This document shows positions 53,682 through 63,195 of a stretch of 64,000 nucleotides of DNA, piece after piece (the stretch's first letter is position 1; the number at the start of each line of letters is the position of its first letter). The translations under genes and the position numbers were made by a program. The notes under the pieces were generated by a model. It was not told the DNA's origin. It saw nothing but the letters and a program-made list of their open reading frames with translations, and did no database searches. The stretch is from Cellvibrionaceae bacterium (GTDB lineage Bacteria > Pseudomonadota > Gammaproteobacteria > Pseudomonadales > Cellvibrionaceae): the NCBI GenBank assembly GCA_021151695.1, contig JAGKWU010000004.1:310001-374000 (forward strand). The letters are read 5' to 3'.

Positions 53682-54845
53682 ATGCCTAACGCTTTCCGGC
53701 TACCGCGTCTGCTAATAATTCTTGCCTTGGGCAGCCTGGCTGGCAACGCCTTTGCCATGCCTGGCTACAGTGTTGCAAAGCCTGCCAGCAAATCCGCTAA
53801 CAAGACCGCCGGCAGCGCAACGGTGAGTGAATATCCCTACAGCCAGGATGTGCCAAGGGCAAAAGCGAGCGATACCACCACCCTTGCAGAGCAACCTTCC
53901 GATAACCCACCCGCCGAAACGCAAACCCAACCCCTTGAAGCCGCTGCGACTGGCAGCAACTATCACAAAGGTGCCTGTGCCGATGGTGACCATAACAGTC
54001 TGCAAAAATCCCTGCTGGTGACCGCCTTTCCACGTCTTACCCCCACTACCTCCAGTGCCGGGGATTTGGCTGGTGTGGATTACCTCTTACCACAACTGCT
54101 CGGCGATCAATTGTCTGCAAAACATAGCGCTATTACGCCCGTGCAATTACCCGAGGCGCTGCCCACGGCGGATATCAGCAGCGAGCAGTTACTCAGCCAG
54201 CAAACCCAGCAAGTGGCTCGCAAGCAACATACACAGTTAGTGTTGAGCGGAGAGATAGTCGATATGGCCATGGCCAACCCCTCCGCCACTTACAACCCAG
54301 GCCTCTATCGCCGCTTTATGAATGGTGTGTACGACTTGCTGCCGATCAAAACCCGCTTCGACAAGCGCGAGCGCTTATTCAGCTTTAAAGTCAGCTTGCG
54401 CGACGGTTTTACCGGGCAATCCCTGTTTAGCAAAACCTATGGCACTTACGGCATTTGGGGAGAAACCGGCAAGGTAGGATTCGCCACCCCTAAATTCTGG
54501 GAGAGCGACTATGGTGACCAGGTAAAAAGCCTGATCGCCAAAGCAGCTAACGAAGTGGGCGATGTGGTGCAGTGCCAGCCTTTTATCGCGTTGGTGGATA
54601 CTCGCCCTGGCCAAACCCAACTGCTACTGCAAGGCGGTGCCAACAACGGCCTGCGCGCTGGCGACACATTGACGCTCTACCAATTGGTGGTGCAGGGCTC
54701 CGAAAATGTCTACGACCAACACAGCACCCGCCTGGTCAACCGCAACACATCCATTCAATTGAGCGAGGTTTATCCCTCGCACAGCCTGGGCGTGCTCAGC
54801 GGTACCACCTATCTGACGGGGCAGTTTTTGGCGGTAGCGCCTTAG
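53682..54845 (+). CDS. FlgT-like exported protein
   Basis: 387-aa exported protein with signal peptide (about 1-25, cleavage after AFA) and a low-complexity Ala/Thr-rich stretch to about residue 105. The rest resembles the middle and C-terminal domains of the flagellar protein FlgT: SLLVTAFPRLTPTT, KHTQLVLSGEIVDMAM, and the C-terminal LLLQGGANNGLRAGDTLTLY. No flagellar genes are near, so the assignment is by fold only. The start at 53682 has GGAG upstream. The stop interlocks with that of the convergent ABC gene. Confidence 0.65.
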   Translation: MPNAFRLPRLLIILALGSLAGNAFAMPGYSVAKPASKSANKTAGSATVSEYPYSQDVPRAKASDTTTLAEQPSDNPPAETQTQPLEAAATGSNYHKGACADGDHNSLQKSLLVTAFPRLTPTTSSAGDLAGVDYLLPQLLGDQLSAKHSAITPVQLPEALPTADISSEQLLSQQTQQVARKQHTQLVLSGEIVDMAMANPSATYNPGLYRRFMNGVYDLLPIKTRFDKRERLFSFKVSLRDGFTGQSLFSKTYGTYGIWGETGKVGFATPKFWESDYGDQVKSLIAKAANEVGDVVQCQPFIALVDTRPGQTQLLLQGGANNGLRAGDTLTLYQLVVQGSENVYDQHSTRLVNRNTSIQLSEVYPSHSLGVLSGTTYLTGQFLAVAP

Positions 54846-56644
54846 GGATCAAGATCCCCGGAAAACTGCAATTTCGCCAAACGCGCGTACAAATCACTAT
54901 CTTGCAGCAATTGTGCATGGGTGCCTTCGGCGACTATGCGCCCCGCTTCCATCACAACAATGCGATCTGCCGCTTTTACCGTCGCCAGTCTGTGGGCAAT
55001 AACGATGGTTGTGCGATTTTGTGCGGCATTGTCCAGGGCGGTTTGTACCTGGCGTTCGCTCTCGGCATCCAGTGCACTGGTGGCTTCGTCCAACAATAAA
55101 ATAGCAGGGTTGCTGAGAATCGCACGGGCTATGGAAATGCGCTGGCGCTGGCCTCCAGATAAACGCACACCGCGCTCGCCAAGGAAAGTGTCATAGCCTT
55201 CCGGCAAGGCATTGATAAAGTCATGGGCGGCAGCCATGCGCGCGGCTTGCTGCACTTCATCCAAGCTCGCATTCGGGCGGCCATAGCGGATGTTGTCGAG
55301 CACACTGGCTGCAAAAATAACCGTCTCCTGCAACACCACATTAAATGGCTGGCGCCCTTCGACGAGGCTCAGGTTGCGCACATCTTCACCATAGACTTTC
55401 ACAGCGCCAGATTGCGGATCGTAAAAACGCAGCAGCAATTGGAAGAGCGTTGTCTTACCTGCTCCCGACGGCCCCACCAAAGCCACATGCTCGCCCTGGC
55501 GAACCTTCAAGGAAAAATCCCGCAGCGCTAATTGATCGGGGCGCGAGGGATAGGAAAAATTCACTGCTGCAAATTCAATCACAGGACCAGTACCGGGTTT
55601 CGGTAAAGGCAATGGCTTGTTAGTTTCTTGTACGGGCGATTGCAGATGCAGCAATTCCATCAAGCGCTCGGTAGCGCCGGCGGCGCGCTGCACATCGCCC
55701 CAGACTTCAGTGATGGCCCCCACAGCACCAGCCGTTAACACGGCATAAATAATAAATTGCGAGAGCAAGCCCGCAGTCATTTGGCCAGAAAGCACAGCCT
55801 GCGCACCCAGCCAAAGCACAAACGAGATAGCGCCAAACACCAGCATTATCACCACCAGCGTGAGCAGCGCGCGAGCACGGATACGCGCAAGCGCCGTGCG
55901 GAATGCATTTTCCACCGACTGTTCAAAGCGCCGGCTCTCGCGCCACTCCTGGGTATAGGACTGCACAGTGGGAATCGCATTAAGCACCTCGCCCGCCATA
56001 GCACTGGCATCGGCAACTCTGTCCTGGCTAGCGCGCGACAATTTGCGCACCTTGCGGCCAAACAACATGATGGGCGCGATCACCAGAACCAGCACCAGCA
56101 AAATAAATCCCGCCAAACGCGGGCTGGTCACTATCAGCATGCTAATACCGCCCAACAGCAAGAAAACGTTGCGCAATCCCATGGACAAGCTGGTCCCCAC
56201 CACCGTCTGGATCAGCGTGGTATCCGTAGTGAGACGTGAGAGCACTTCACCCGTGCGCGTCAGCTCAAAAAATTCAGGGCTCATACGTAGCACATGGGAA
56301 TAGACAGCACTGCGCACATCAGCCGTCACACGTTCACCCAGCCAGGAGACAAAATAAAACCGCAGCGCGGTAGCTACCGCAAGAATCACCGAGAGCCCGA
56401 AAAGCCCGAGAAAATAGTGATCTATATGAGCACTTTGGCCGGCAGAAAAACCCGAGTCCACCAAGTGCCGAAAAGCCACGGGCATACACAGGGTTGCGCC
56501 AGAGGCGATCACCAACGCGAGAAATGTCCACAACCAATGCAATTTATAGGGACGCAAAAATGGCAGTAGTCCCAACAGTGGAAGCAGACGTTTAGGCAGA
56601 GCCGAGACGGCCAGCTGCGTATCATCAGAATCGGGAGTAGACAT
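54842..56644 (-). CDS. ABC exporter, MsbA-like half transporter
   Basis: 600-aa protein with a six-helix ABC transmembrane domain (about 20-320) and one ATPase domain (about 355-595). Walker A GPSGAGKTTLF, Q-loop FNVVLQETVIF, signature LSGGQRQRIS, Walker B AILLLDEATSALD and H-loop IAHRLAT are all intact, so it is active as a dimer. MsbA-type lipid or drug export is likely; the substrate is open. The start overlaps the MAPEG stop by ATGA, and the 3' end overlaps the FlgT-like gene by 4 bp. Confidence 0.9.
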   Translation of the reverse strand: MSTPDSDDTQLAVSALPKRLLPLLGLLPFLRPYKLHWLWTFLALVIASGATLCMPVAFRHLVDSGFSAGQSAHIDHYFLGLFGLSVILAVATALRFYFVSWLGERVTADVRSAVYSHVLRMSPEFFELTRTGEVLSRLTTDTTLIQTVVGTSLSMGLRNVFLLLGGISMLIVTSPRLAGFILLVLVLVIAPIMLFGRKVRKLSRASQDRVADASAMAGEVLNAIPTVQSYTQEWRESRRFEQSVENAFRTALARIRARALLTLVVIMLVFGAISFVLWLGAQAVLSGQMTAGLLSQFIIYAVLTAGAVGAITEVWGDVQRAAGATERLMELLHLQSPVQETNKPLPLPKPGTGPVIEFAAVNFSYPSRPDQLALRDFSLKVRQGEHVALVGPSGAGKTTLFQLLLRFYDPQSGAVKVYGEDVRNLSLVEGRQPFNVVLQETVIFAASVLDNIRYGRPNASLDEVQQAARMAAAHDFINALPEGYDTFLGERGVRLSGGQRQRISIARAILSNPAILLLDEATSALDAESERQVQTALDNAAQNRTTIVIAHRLATVKAADRIVVMEAGRIVAEGTHAQLLQDSDLYARLAKLQFSGDLDP

Positions 56645-57042
56645 CAGGTACCTTCCAAAATACGAATAACAATGGCGATACCAGCACTCACCGCCATACC
56701 CACAGTAACCAGCATGGCCGAATGAAAACCAATGCGGCGCGTTACAGGTTCACGCACATAGGCGATAACGTAGTAGCTGCGCGCCAGCAACCAGATAACG
56801 CCCAAAATACCCGCCAGCATATGACTCACATAAATCGCAAACAGCCAGAGCGATGGCAAGAAAAGTACGAGGTTTTCCAGGGTATTCATCTGCACACGAA
56901 AGCGTCTTTCGAAAACTTCGTGACCGCTGGTGGCAGGGGCTTTAATGCCATAGATATTGCGCGCTCGTCCTACTCCATAGGCAGTGAGGGCAAATAACAA
57001 CAAGGCAAAGAGAGTGACAAGGGCGGGGAAGTGTTGGGCCAT
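56644..57042 (-). CDS. MAPEG-family membrane protein
   Basis: 132-aa four-helix membrane protein with the MAPEG (glutathione/eicosanoid metabolism) pattern: FERRFRVQMNTLENLVLFLPSLW and the helix-4 region REPVTRRIGFHSAML. Bacterial members are often glutathione transferases of unknown substrate. It is coupled by ATGA to the ABC exporter, so export of a modified compound is conceivable. Confidence 0.87.
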   Translation of the reverse strand: MAQHFPALVTLFALLLFALTAYGVGRARNIYGIKAPATSGHEVFERRFRVQMNTLENLVLFLPSLWLFAIYVSHMLAGILGVIWLLARSYYVIAYVREPVTRRIGFHSAMLVTVGMAVSAGIAIVIRILEGT

Positions 57043-57353
57043 AGCGCCTCCATCGTTTAACCAGATTTAATCAGGAAGGATGGGGACTGCCGGGCAATAA
57101 AGCAATCATTGGTTGATTAATGCGCCGTCGTAATGCGCGATTGGTGACTTTTGTAAAACGGTAGATTGATCCAGCGTTGGCGAATCGCTAGCCCTGCCGC
57201 TGAGTTATCACGTAACACTTTGTCGCTTGAATTTTCGTTCAGTTTAAAAATTGGCGCGCGAAACGAAACGGCACTAACAACCACCACTGTGAGCATGTAT
57301 AACCCCACCCTTCTCATCCGGTTTTACCAGGTCAATCGCACAAGGAACCAGAT
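57043..57353. other. Divergent intergenic region before the copper-oxidase operon
   Basis: 311 bp. One minus-strand frame (57117-57317) has a hydrophobic start but no support and is not called. No operator seen. Confidence 0.45.
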
Positions 57354-58928
57354 ATGCACATCATAAAACTGCTTTCCACCGGCATACTATTGTTGATAGT
57401 CGCCCCATCCCACGCCGATACAACGCCTGCAACCACACTCACACCTTGCAGCTTTGCAACCACCGATGGCAGCTGCGGCCCAGTGAAATACCGCAAAAAT
57501 ATTGATGAACTTACCAAGGAGGAACTGGCGGCCTATGAGCACGCGGTCGATGTGATGAGAAAAAAAAGTGCGCAAAACATTTTTGATCGCACCGGCTTTT
57601 TGTGGCAAGCCTGGGTTCACGATTGCACTAACATCAGCACCAACAAAAACCGGGATATCAGCACATCAAATATCTCTGCCATTACCAGCTGCGATTTATC
57701 GCCACTGGGCACCAATAAAAAGTTGCTTGAAAACCCTGGCATGTGCGAACACGCCAAAGACACCTTCTTGCAATGGCACAGGGCAGAGTTTTATTTTTAC
57801 GAAAAAGCCTTGCAGGCTGCCGACCCAGAAGGCAAAACCGGACCCAGCACTAAAGATGTCACTGTGCCCTATTGGAACTTCACCAAAAAACCGAGCGGGC
57901 AGCGCTATCCCAAGGCATTTGAAAATCCTGGATCCCCGCTATTTAACAGCAATCGCAATCAAGCTCCGCTGACCAGTCCACTGCCCTATACGTCGCCATA
58001 CCTGCTCGCCTATATGATTTACTTCCTCGATTGGCCCGAGTTCGGTGGCTACCCCAGTGGCAGCGCCGGTAACTATGGTGCATTGGAAGCGCAAATTCAT
58101 AACTACATGCACGACGAGTATGTTGGCGGCTTTATGAAAGACCCGCGCACCGCCGGGCTGGAACCTGTCTTCTATTCATTCCATGCGTTTCTCGACTACA
58201 GCTTTGAGCGTTGGATTGAAGAACACGGCAGCGAAAGTATCACCAGCAGCAAATATTTTATGCGCGGCGAGCAAGACGATGACTTACCCAAACCTGTCGG
58301 CTTTAGCGAAGGTACTGGCACCAAGCGCCCAGGCAAGTACACTAAAAATATGGGCCGCGGCGACATTTATTTTGACACACGCAAACAAGGTTACGCCTAT
58401 CAGGCTGGCCGCGATGGCGAATTTATTCCGAAAGCTATTATTCAATCGCTGCTCGATAAACATGCACAAGCAGGCTTTCATTTCGGTGAAGGCCCCATGA
58501 GCTTGTTCAGCGACTTAATCAGCTTTGGTTCTTCAGCTGCCGCAGCCGAACCAAAGGCCGTATTACACGGCGATCTTCGTGTTCCGCCGCAAATTACCAA
58601 CGCAAACGTAACTATCAAACGTCGCGCCGACACTGAAGATTACAGTTTTCAGGCCGATATTTATCTTCATCCTAAAAGTGTGGACGCTGATATATCCAAC
58701 GCAGAGTTTCGCAATAAATACCTCGCCGCCAGCACCGCTTACTGGGCACTTTCTGACCATCATCACGGTCATGCTGACACGCTGGTGTTGACACAAAGTT
58801 TCAAGCAAGCGATTGCCGGCCTGGCACCCACCGAAGTGGGTAAAGAATGGCAACTCACCCTGGGGTTGAGTGGCGACGCGAATATGTCCGCCAAGCAATT
58901 CGATCAATTGATTATACAAGTTGAATAA
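57354..58928 (+). CDS. Secreted tyrosinase-family copper oxidase
   Basis: 524-aa exported protein with signal peptide (1-22, cleavage SHA) and a type 3 copper centre. CuA ligands: H89 (WVHDC), H133 (CEHAKD) and H142 (LQWHRAEF); CuB ligands: H249 and H253 (IHNYMHDEY) and H277 (FHAFLDYSFERW). YWNF matches the usual tyrosinase hydrophobic segment. A C-terminal domain of about 120 residues follows the core and may cover the active site in the precursor. Expected activity is oxidation of phenols or catechols outside the cell. It starts a three-gene operon. Confidence 0.9.
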   Translation: MHIIKLLSTGILLLIVAPSHADTTPATTLTPCSFATTDGSCGPVKYRKNIDELTKEELAAYEHAVDVMRKKSAQNIFDRTGFLWQAWVHDCTNISTNKNRDISTSNISAITSCDLSPLGTNKKLLENPGMCEHAKDTFLQWHRAEFYFYEKALQAADPEGKTGPSTKDVTVPYWNFTKKPSGQRYPKAFENPGSPLFNSNRNQAPLTSPLPYTSPYLLAYMIYFLDWPEFGGYPSGSAGNYGALEAQIHNYMHDEYVGGFMKDPRTAGLEPVFYSFHAFLDYSFERWIEEHGSESITSSKYFMRGEQDDDLPKPVGFSEGTGTKRPGKYTKNMGRGDIYFDTRKQGYAYQAGRDGEFIPKAIIQSLLDKHAQAGFHFGEGPMSLFSDLISFGSSAAAAEPKAVLHGDLRVPPQITNANVTIKRRADTEDYSFQADIYLHPKSVDADISNAEFRNKYLAASTAYWALSDHHHGHADTLVLTQSFKQAIAGLAPTEVGKEWQLTLGLSGDANMSAKQFDQLIIQVE

Positions 58929-58942
58929 TCAAGGAGCTGAAC

Positions 58943-59296
58943 ATGGCTAACATCACGTTTGAAAATAACATTAAACCTATACTCACAAGCTTCGGTGGCT
59001 GCATGAAAAATGTGGTGGTCACCGATGAAGAAGGCAGTGTGAATCTTGACTTGAGCGACTATGAAATCGTCAAACGTTTCTATTACAAAATTCAGGTTGC
59101 GATTCACGGCTACGATTTCGATAGCAATGGTCACCCACTACCCGGCGCCATGCCTTTACTCGTCAAAGAAGGGAAAGACAAAGGCCAATATGTTGTGGCT
59201 CCGCACCCGATGCCCCCCGGTGGCAGTAAAAGGCGACTAAACCAAGATGACATTGACACCTACGATAGATGGGTAGAAAACGGTATGCCGGAATAA
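58943..59296 (+). CDS. Small cytochrome-c-like protein lacking the haem motif
   Basis: 117-aa protein 14 bp after the tyrosinase. NITFENNIKPIL near the start and DIDTYDRWVENGMPE at the end resemble the ends of c-type cytochromes found next to oxidoreductases. The CxxCH haem site is absent; there is one Cys in GGCMKN. No signal peptide is seen. It may be a tyrosinase partner or copper chaperone analogous to MelC1, but that is inference. Confidence 0.65.
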   Translation: MANITFENNIKPILTSFGGCMKNVVVTDEEGSVNLDLSDYEIVKRFYYKIQVAIHGYDFDSNGHPLPGAMPLLVKEGKDKGQYVVAPHPMPPGGSKRRLNQDDIDTYDRWVENGMPE

Positions 59297-59376
59297 TCTC
59301 CACAAACATCATTAATAACGATGTAGTTCATTCATTATTTTAATTAGCTTTTTTCACTCTTTACTAAGGAGAGCCC

Positions 59377-61404
59377 ATGAAAGTTCGAAAACATATCGCA
59401 CACCCTGCGATACTCTTAACGCTTATCGTCAGCTACACCGCCGGCGCACTTGCCCAGGACAACAACTCGCCCGACGAATTAAAAGCGCCGCCACTGCTCC
59501 AGCCACGCGATAAAACCATCGAAGGCCCAGCAGTATTATTTCAACCGGCAGCCAATAACCTCACGCGCAATGCACGTCAAACCAACCAGCAAAACGGGCG
59601 CGAAATTGCGTATGACATGCCTATCGACTATCGCGAAGGCAGCATCTACAACCCCGCCACTGGTGAACGCGACAAAGTGAACCTGCGCTCTTACAACCAT
59701 CAATTTATCGCTCCTACTGTGGTGATGAAGCCTGGCCAGACAGTGCGCTTTAATTTGCAAAATAATCTGGAAGATAAAGGCCATCATTGCGCTCACGCCA
59801 CATTGAACACGCCCGCGCCCGATGGCTGCTTTAATGTTACCAACTTGCATTCTCATGGACTCTGGGTATCGCCCACCGGCAACAGCGACAATGTGTTGCT
59901 CTCAATCAATCCCGGTGTCTCGTTTGAATATGAATACAACGTACCTGTCGACCACCCCGCCGGCACCTTCTGGTATCACCCGCATCAACACGGCTCCACC
60001 GCCATTCAAGTTGCCAGTGGTATGGCCGGCGCACTGGTAGTTTACGGCGAGCGCAAACCTACCGCCGATAGCAATGGTGATCTGGATACATTGCTTGCGC
60101 CGCTTTTACCTTCGTCTACCACTCCCGCACCAGAAAACAATGGCCAAACGGAAACTAATGCGCAGCAGGCTACCGCCGATGAAGTGAAACTCTTTCAACA
60201 AATTCCCTACGCCTGCCTTGATGCCGACGGCAAAATTAAAACCGTCGATAATAAAAAAGACGGGAAATGGCGTTGCGATAAAGGCGATGTAGGCGTGGTA
60301 GAAAAATTCGAAGAGCAAGTCGGCGACCCACAGGCTTGGGGAAAATCCGGCCGTTATACCTTGATCAATGGCCAAGCCCGCCCAGGCATCAGCTTGCGTA
60401 CTGGCCAGATTTATCGCTGGCGCATGATCGATGCCGGCTTTAACGAAACCATTAACCTGCGCATTCGCAAAATGGTCACTAACAAAAATATTAAAGCAGG
60501 ATCGCCCGATGAAGTGCGTCACGCTTGTACCAGTGCCGATGTCACGCAATTTGAAGTGGCGAGCGATGGTTTGACCCACAGCCAGATCATTGCCAAAACC
60601 ACAAATGTGCTACAGCCGGGCTATCGCAGCGATATTTTATTTTCGCTGCCGGAGAAAGGGATTTATTGCGTATACGATGATGAATCTCCTGCGGAAGATT
60701 CCGTCAGTGCCAGCCGTGAAAATGCCAAGGTGCTCGCCATCATCATCGCTAAGGGCGACAGCAAGGTGACAGACCAGCGCGGCTTTTTGCAACAACAGTT
60801 GATCGATGCCGCCAGCAAGCAATTTAGCGGCGAAGTGTTGCAACAGGTAACGGCGGGATTAAAGGATAATTTGAAACTGACAAAATTTGTGCCGCATCCG
60901 GACATTACCGACAAAGAAATTACCGACAGCAAACAGAACCCGGTGTACATTGAGTTCAACCTGGTATTCCCCGGTAGCACTCAGGGCCCGCAAGCACCTA
61001 ATACACCAACACAGTTTTTAATTAATAACAGCGCCTTCCAGAGCAACCGCGTAGATCACACATTAATTCTGGGCACAGCTCAAACCTGGTTTTTGTCATC
61101 CAAAAGCGTTAACCATCCTTTCCACATTCACGTGAACCCGTTTCAAATTGTCAGCATTACCGACAAAGGGACGAATAAGCCATCCAGCGATCCCCAATAC
61201 CAAAACCTGATTGGCACTTGGAAGGACACGCTGTTTGTGAATACCAAAGTCGAGATTCAAATTCGTACTCGCTACGAGCGCTACATTGGCGAGTACGTAT
61301 TGCATTGCCATATTCTTGAACACGAAGATCAAGGCATGATGCAAACGGTAGAGGTAGTTTTACCCAATGGCAGCGGAGGTGCTGCGGCCAAAGGCCATCA
61401 CTAG
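59377..61404 (+). CDS. Secreted multicopper oxidase
   Basis: 675-aa exported oxidase with signal peptide (1-26, cleavage ALA). All copper motifs are intact: HSHG (H158, H160), YHPHQHG (H201, H203), HPFHIH (H580, H583, H585) and HCHILEHEDQGMM (H643, C644, H645, H649, axial M654). An insertion of about 75 residues rich in charged and Pro residues separates domains 1 and 2. Laccase-like phenol oxidation is likely. Third gene of the operon with the tyrosinase-like enzyme; 80 bp gap. Confidence 0.92.
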   Translation: MKVRKHIAHPAILLTLIVSYTAGALAQDNNSPDELKAPPLLQPRDKTIEGPAVLFQPAANNLTRNARQTNQQNGREIAYDMPIDYREGSIYNPATGERDKVNLRSYNHQFIAPTVVMKPGQTVRFNLQNNLEDKGHHCAHATLNTPAPDGCFNVTNLHSHGLWVSPTGNSDNVLLSINPGVSFEYEYNVPVDHPAGTFWYHPHQHGSTAIQVASGMAGALVVYGERKPTADSNGDLDTLLAPLLPSSTTPAPENNGQTETNAQQATADEVKLFQQIPYACLDADGKIKTVDNKKDGKWRCDKGDVGVVEKFEEQVGDPQAWGKSGRYTLINGQARPGISLRTGQIYRWRMIDAGFNETINLRIRKMVTNKNIKAGSPDEVRHACTSADVTQFEVASDGLTHSQIIAKTTNVLQPGYRSDILFSLPEKGIYCVYDDESPAEDSVSASRENAKVLAIIIAKGDSKVTDQRGFLQQQLIDAASKQFSGEVLQQVTAGLKDNLKLTKFVPHPDITDKEITDSKQNPVYIEFNLVFPGSTQGPQAPNTPTQFLINNSAFQSNRVDHTLILGTAQTWFLSSKSVNHPFHIHVNPFQIVSITDKGTNKPSSDPQYQNLIGTWKDTLFVNTKVEIQIRTRYERYIGEYVLHCHILEHEDQGMMQTVEVVLPNGSGGAAAKGHH

Positions 61405-61433
61405 TAAGACCATCTGGTTTTCGAGTTGAAAAT

Positions 61434-61464
61434 AAAAAGGGCGCAATGATTGCGCCCTTTTTAT
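61434..61464. terminator. Bidirectional terminator after multicopper oxidase
   Basis: Perfect 11-bp stem (61436-61446 with 61450-61460, arm AAAGGGCGCAA), TGA loop, A and T runs on both sides. Confidence 0.92.
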
Positions 61465-61511
61465 TACTGAGTATCCCGTTTAAAAGTAACGGGGATTTTT
61501 ACAAATTATCT

Positions 61512-62954
61512 TTATGTCGATAATTTGCTTTTGCGAATGCCGTAACCGAAATAAATAACCAGTCCCACTGCCAACCATCCCACAAAACGTAAATGGGTTT
61601 CGAATGGCAAAAATGCGATAAGCGCACCGCAAGAGATAATCCCCAACACCGGCAGTACTATACCGCCCGGCATTGTGAAAGGACGCTTTAAATCCGGATG
61701 GGTTTTACGCAGCACTATCACGCCAAAGCACACCAGCACGAAGGCCGCGAGCGTGCCAATGTTTACCAGTTCTGCAAGAAGTTTGAGCGGCATAAAGCCG
61801 GCCATCACTGCCATGATCAAGCCGCAAATAACGGTATTTTTTACGGGAGTTTGGGTTTTGGGATTTACGTTGGAGAAAAGTGAAGAAAGCAAACCATCGC
61901 GCGCCATGGAAGTGAGGATGCGAGTAAGCGCGTAGTAAAGCACCAGCATTACCGTCGTCAAACCAGCGATCACACCTGTAGCAACCAATGCCGATGCCCA
62001 ATTAATACCAATGCGTTCCAAACCAAATGCTACCGGCGAAGACACATTCAACTCTTTGTAAGACACCATGCCAGTGAGCGTGCCAGACACAACAATATAA
62101 ATAATCGTGCAGAAAATCAGCGAGGCGAGAATGCCGAAAGGTATGTCGCGTTGTGGGCGATTGGCTTCTTCTGTTGCGGTAGAAACAGCATCAAAGCCGA
62201 CGTAAGCAAAAAATACTACAGAGGCACCCGCGAGTACGCCAATGGGCTTACCCAATTCGTTGTGAGAGAACCAACCGAAAGGCACGAAGGGAGTCCAGTT
62301 GTCCGGATTAATATGGAACAGGCCCACCGACAGGAAAATCACAATGGCGAGAAGTTTTACAAACACCATAGCCGTGTTGAGTCGCGCACTTTCTTTTACG
62401 CCGACAATCAACATCACCATTAATACAATGATGATGCCAAACGCCGGGAGGTTAACCAACCCAGCATCTGGCAAACCGGTCGCAGCATTTACGGCAAAAG
62501 GTCCTTTGGTGAGATAGTCGGGCAAACCCAAACCAATGGCGTGCAAGGCGTTGTTGAAATATCCCGACCAGCCATTAGCCACTGCTGCGGTGGCAACACC
62601 ATATTCAAGAATCAAATCCCATCCGATAATCCAGGCCACAAATTCGCCAAAGGCAGCGTAGGAATAACCATAAGCACTGCCCGAACCGCCTACACTGGAA
62701 GCCAGTTCCGCATAGGCCAAAGCAGCGAATGCGCAGGCGAGTCCGGCGAGCACAAAAGAAATCACCACAGCAGGACCAGAGGTAGTGGCAGCGGCAACAC
62801 CTGTGAGCACGAAAATCCCGGTGCCAATAATTGCACCAACGCCCATCAGGGTGAGATCGAACGCACTTAAACAGCGCTTTAAGCCGTGGCTATCAACATC
62901 GTCTACTACGGCTTTTTTGCGCAGCAAGGCGCTCAACAGCGAACCATTTGCCAT
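61512..62954 (-). CDS. APC-family amino acid permease
   Basis: 480-aa permease with about 12-13 helices. TM1 carries GVGAIIGTGIFVLTG, the conserved substrate-binding glycine motif, and TM6 region FFAYVGFDAVSTATEEANRPQRDIP is typical of cationic amino acid transporters (CAT/YfnA-like). Substrate is not determined. It faces the multicopper oxidase gene. Confidence 0.92.
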   Translation of the reverse strand: MANGSLLSALLRKKAVVDDVDSHGLKRCLSAFDLTLMGVGAIIGTGIFVLTGVAAATTSGPAVVISFVLAGLACAFAALAYAELASSVGGSGSAYGYSYAAFGEFVAWIIGWDLILEYGVATAAVANGWSGYFNNALHAIGLGLPDYLTKGPFAVNAATGLPDAGLVNLPAFGIIIVLMVMLIVGVKESARLNTAMVFVKLLAIVIFLSVGLFHINPDNWTPFVPFGWFSHNELGKPIGVLAGASVVFFAYVGFDAVSTATEEANRPQRDIPFGILASLIFCTIIYIVVSGTLTGMVSYKELNVSSPVAFGLERIGINWASALVATGVIAGLTTVMLVLYYALTRILTSMARDGLLSSLFSNVNPKTQTPVKNTVICGLIMAVMAGFMPLKLLAELVNIGTLAAFVLVCFGVIVLRKTHPDLKRPFTMPGGIVLPVLGIISCGALIAFLPFETHLRFVGWLAVGLVIYFGYGIRKSKLST

Positions 62955-63195
62955 CTTATTCTCCGATTATTGTCATATTTCAAAGGGGGATTTTTAGGTG
63001 CGCCGCAGGCTGCTCAAACGCCAAGGGCATGCTAATTACTATTCATTGCGATTTTATAAATGCTTATGCCACTATTGTGCCATCTGGTAACAGGGCTGGA
63101 AACTGCCGCGGTTACCATTTGTGCTTAAAACCATTTCAAACATAAGTATGAAATCTCCTGTACTCGTTTAAAGATTCAGGAGCACTTATTCAATT

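Noticed and set aside
57117..57317. Minus-strand frame of 66 codons with a hydrophobic N-terminus between the MAPEG and tyrosinase genes
   Set aside because: It overlaps the divergent promoter region, has no homology that I recognise and ends in low-complexity basic sequence; a chance frame is as likely.
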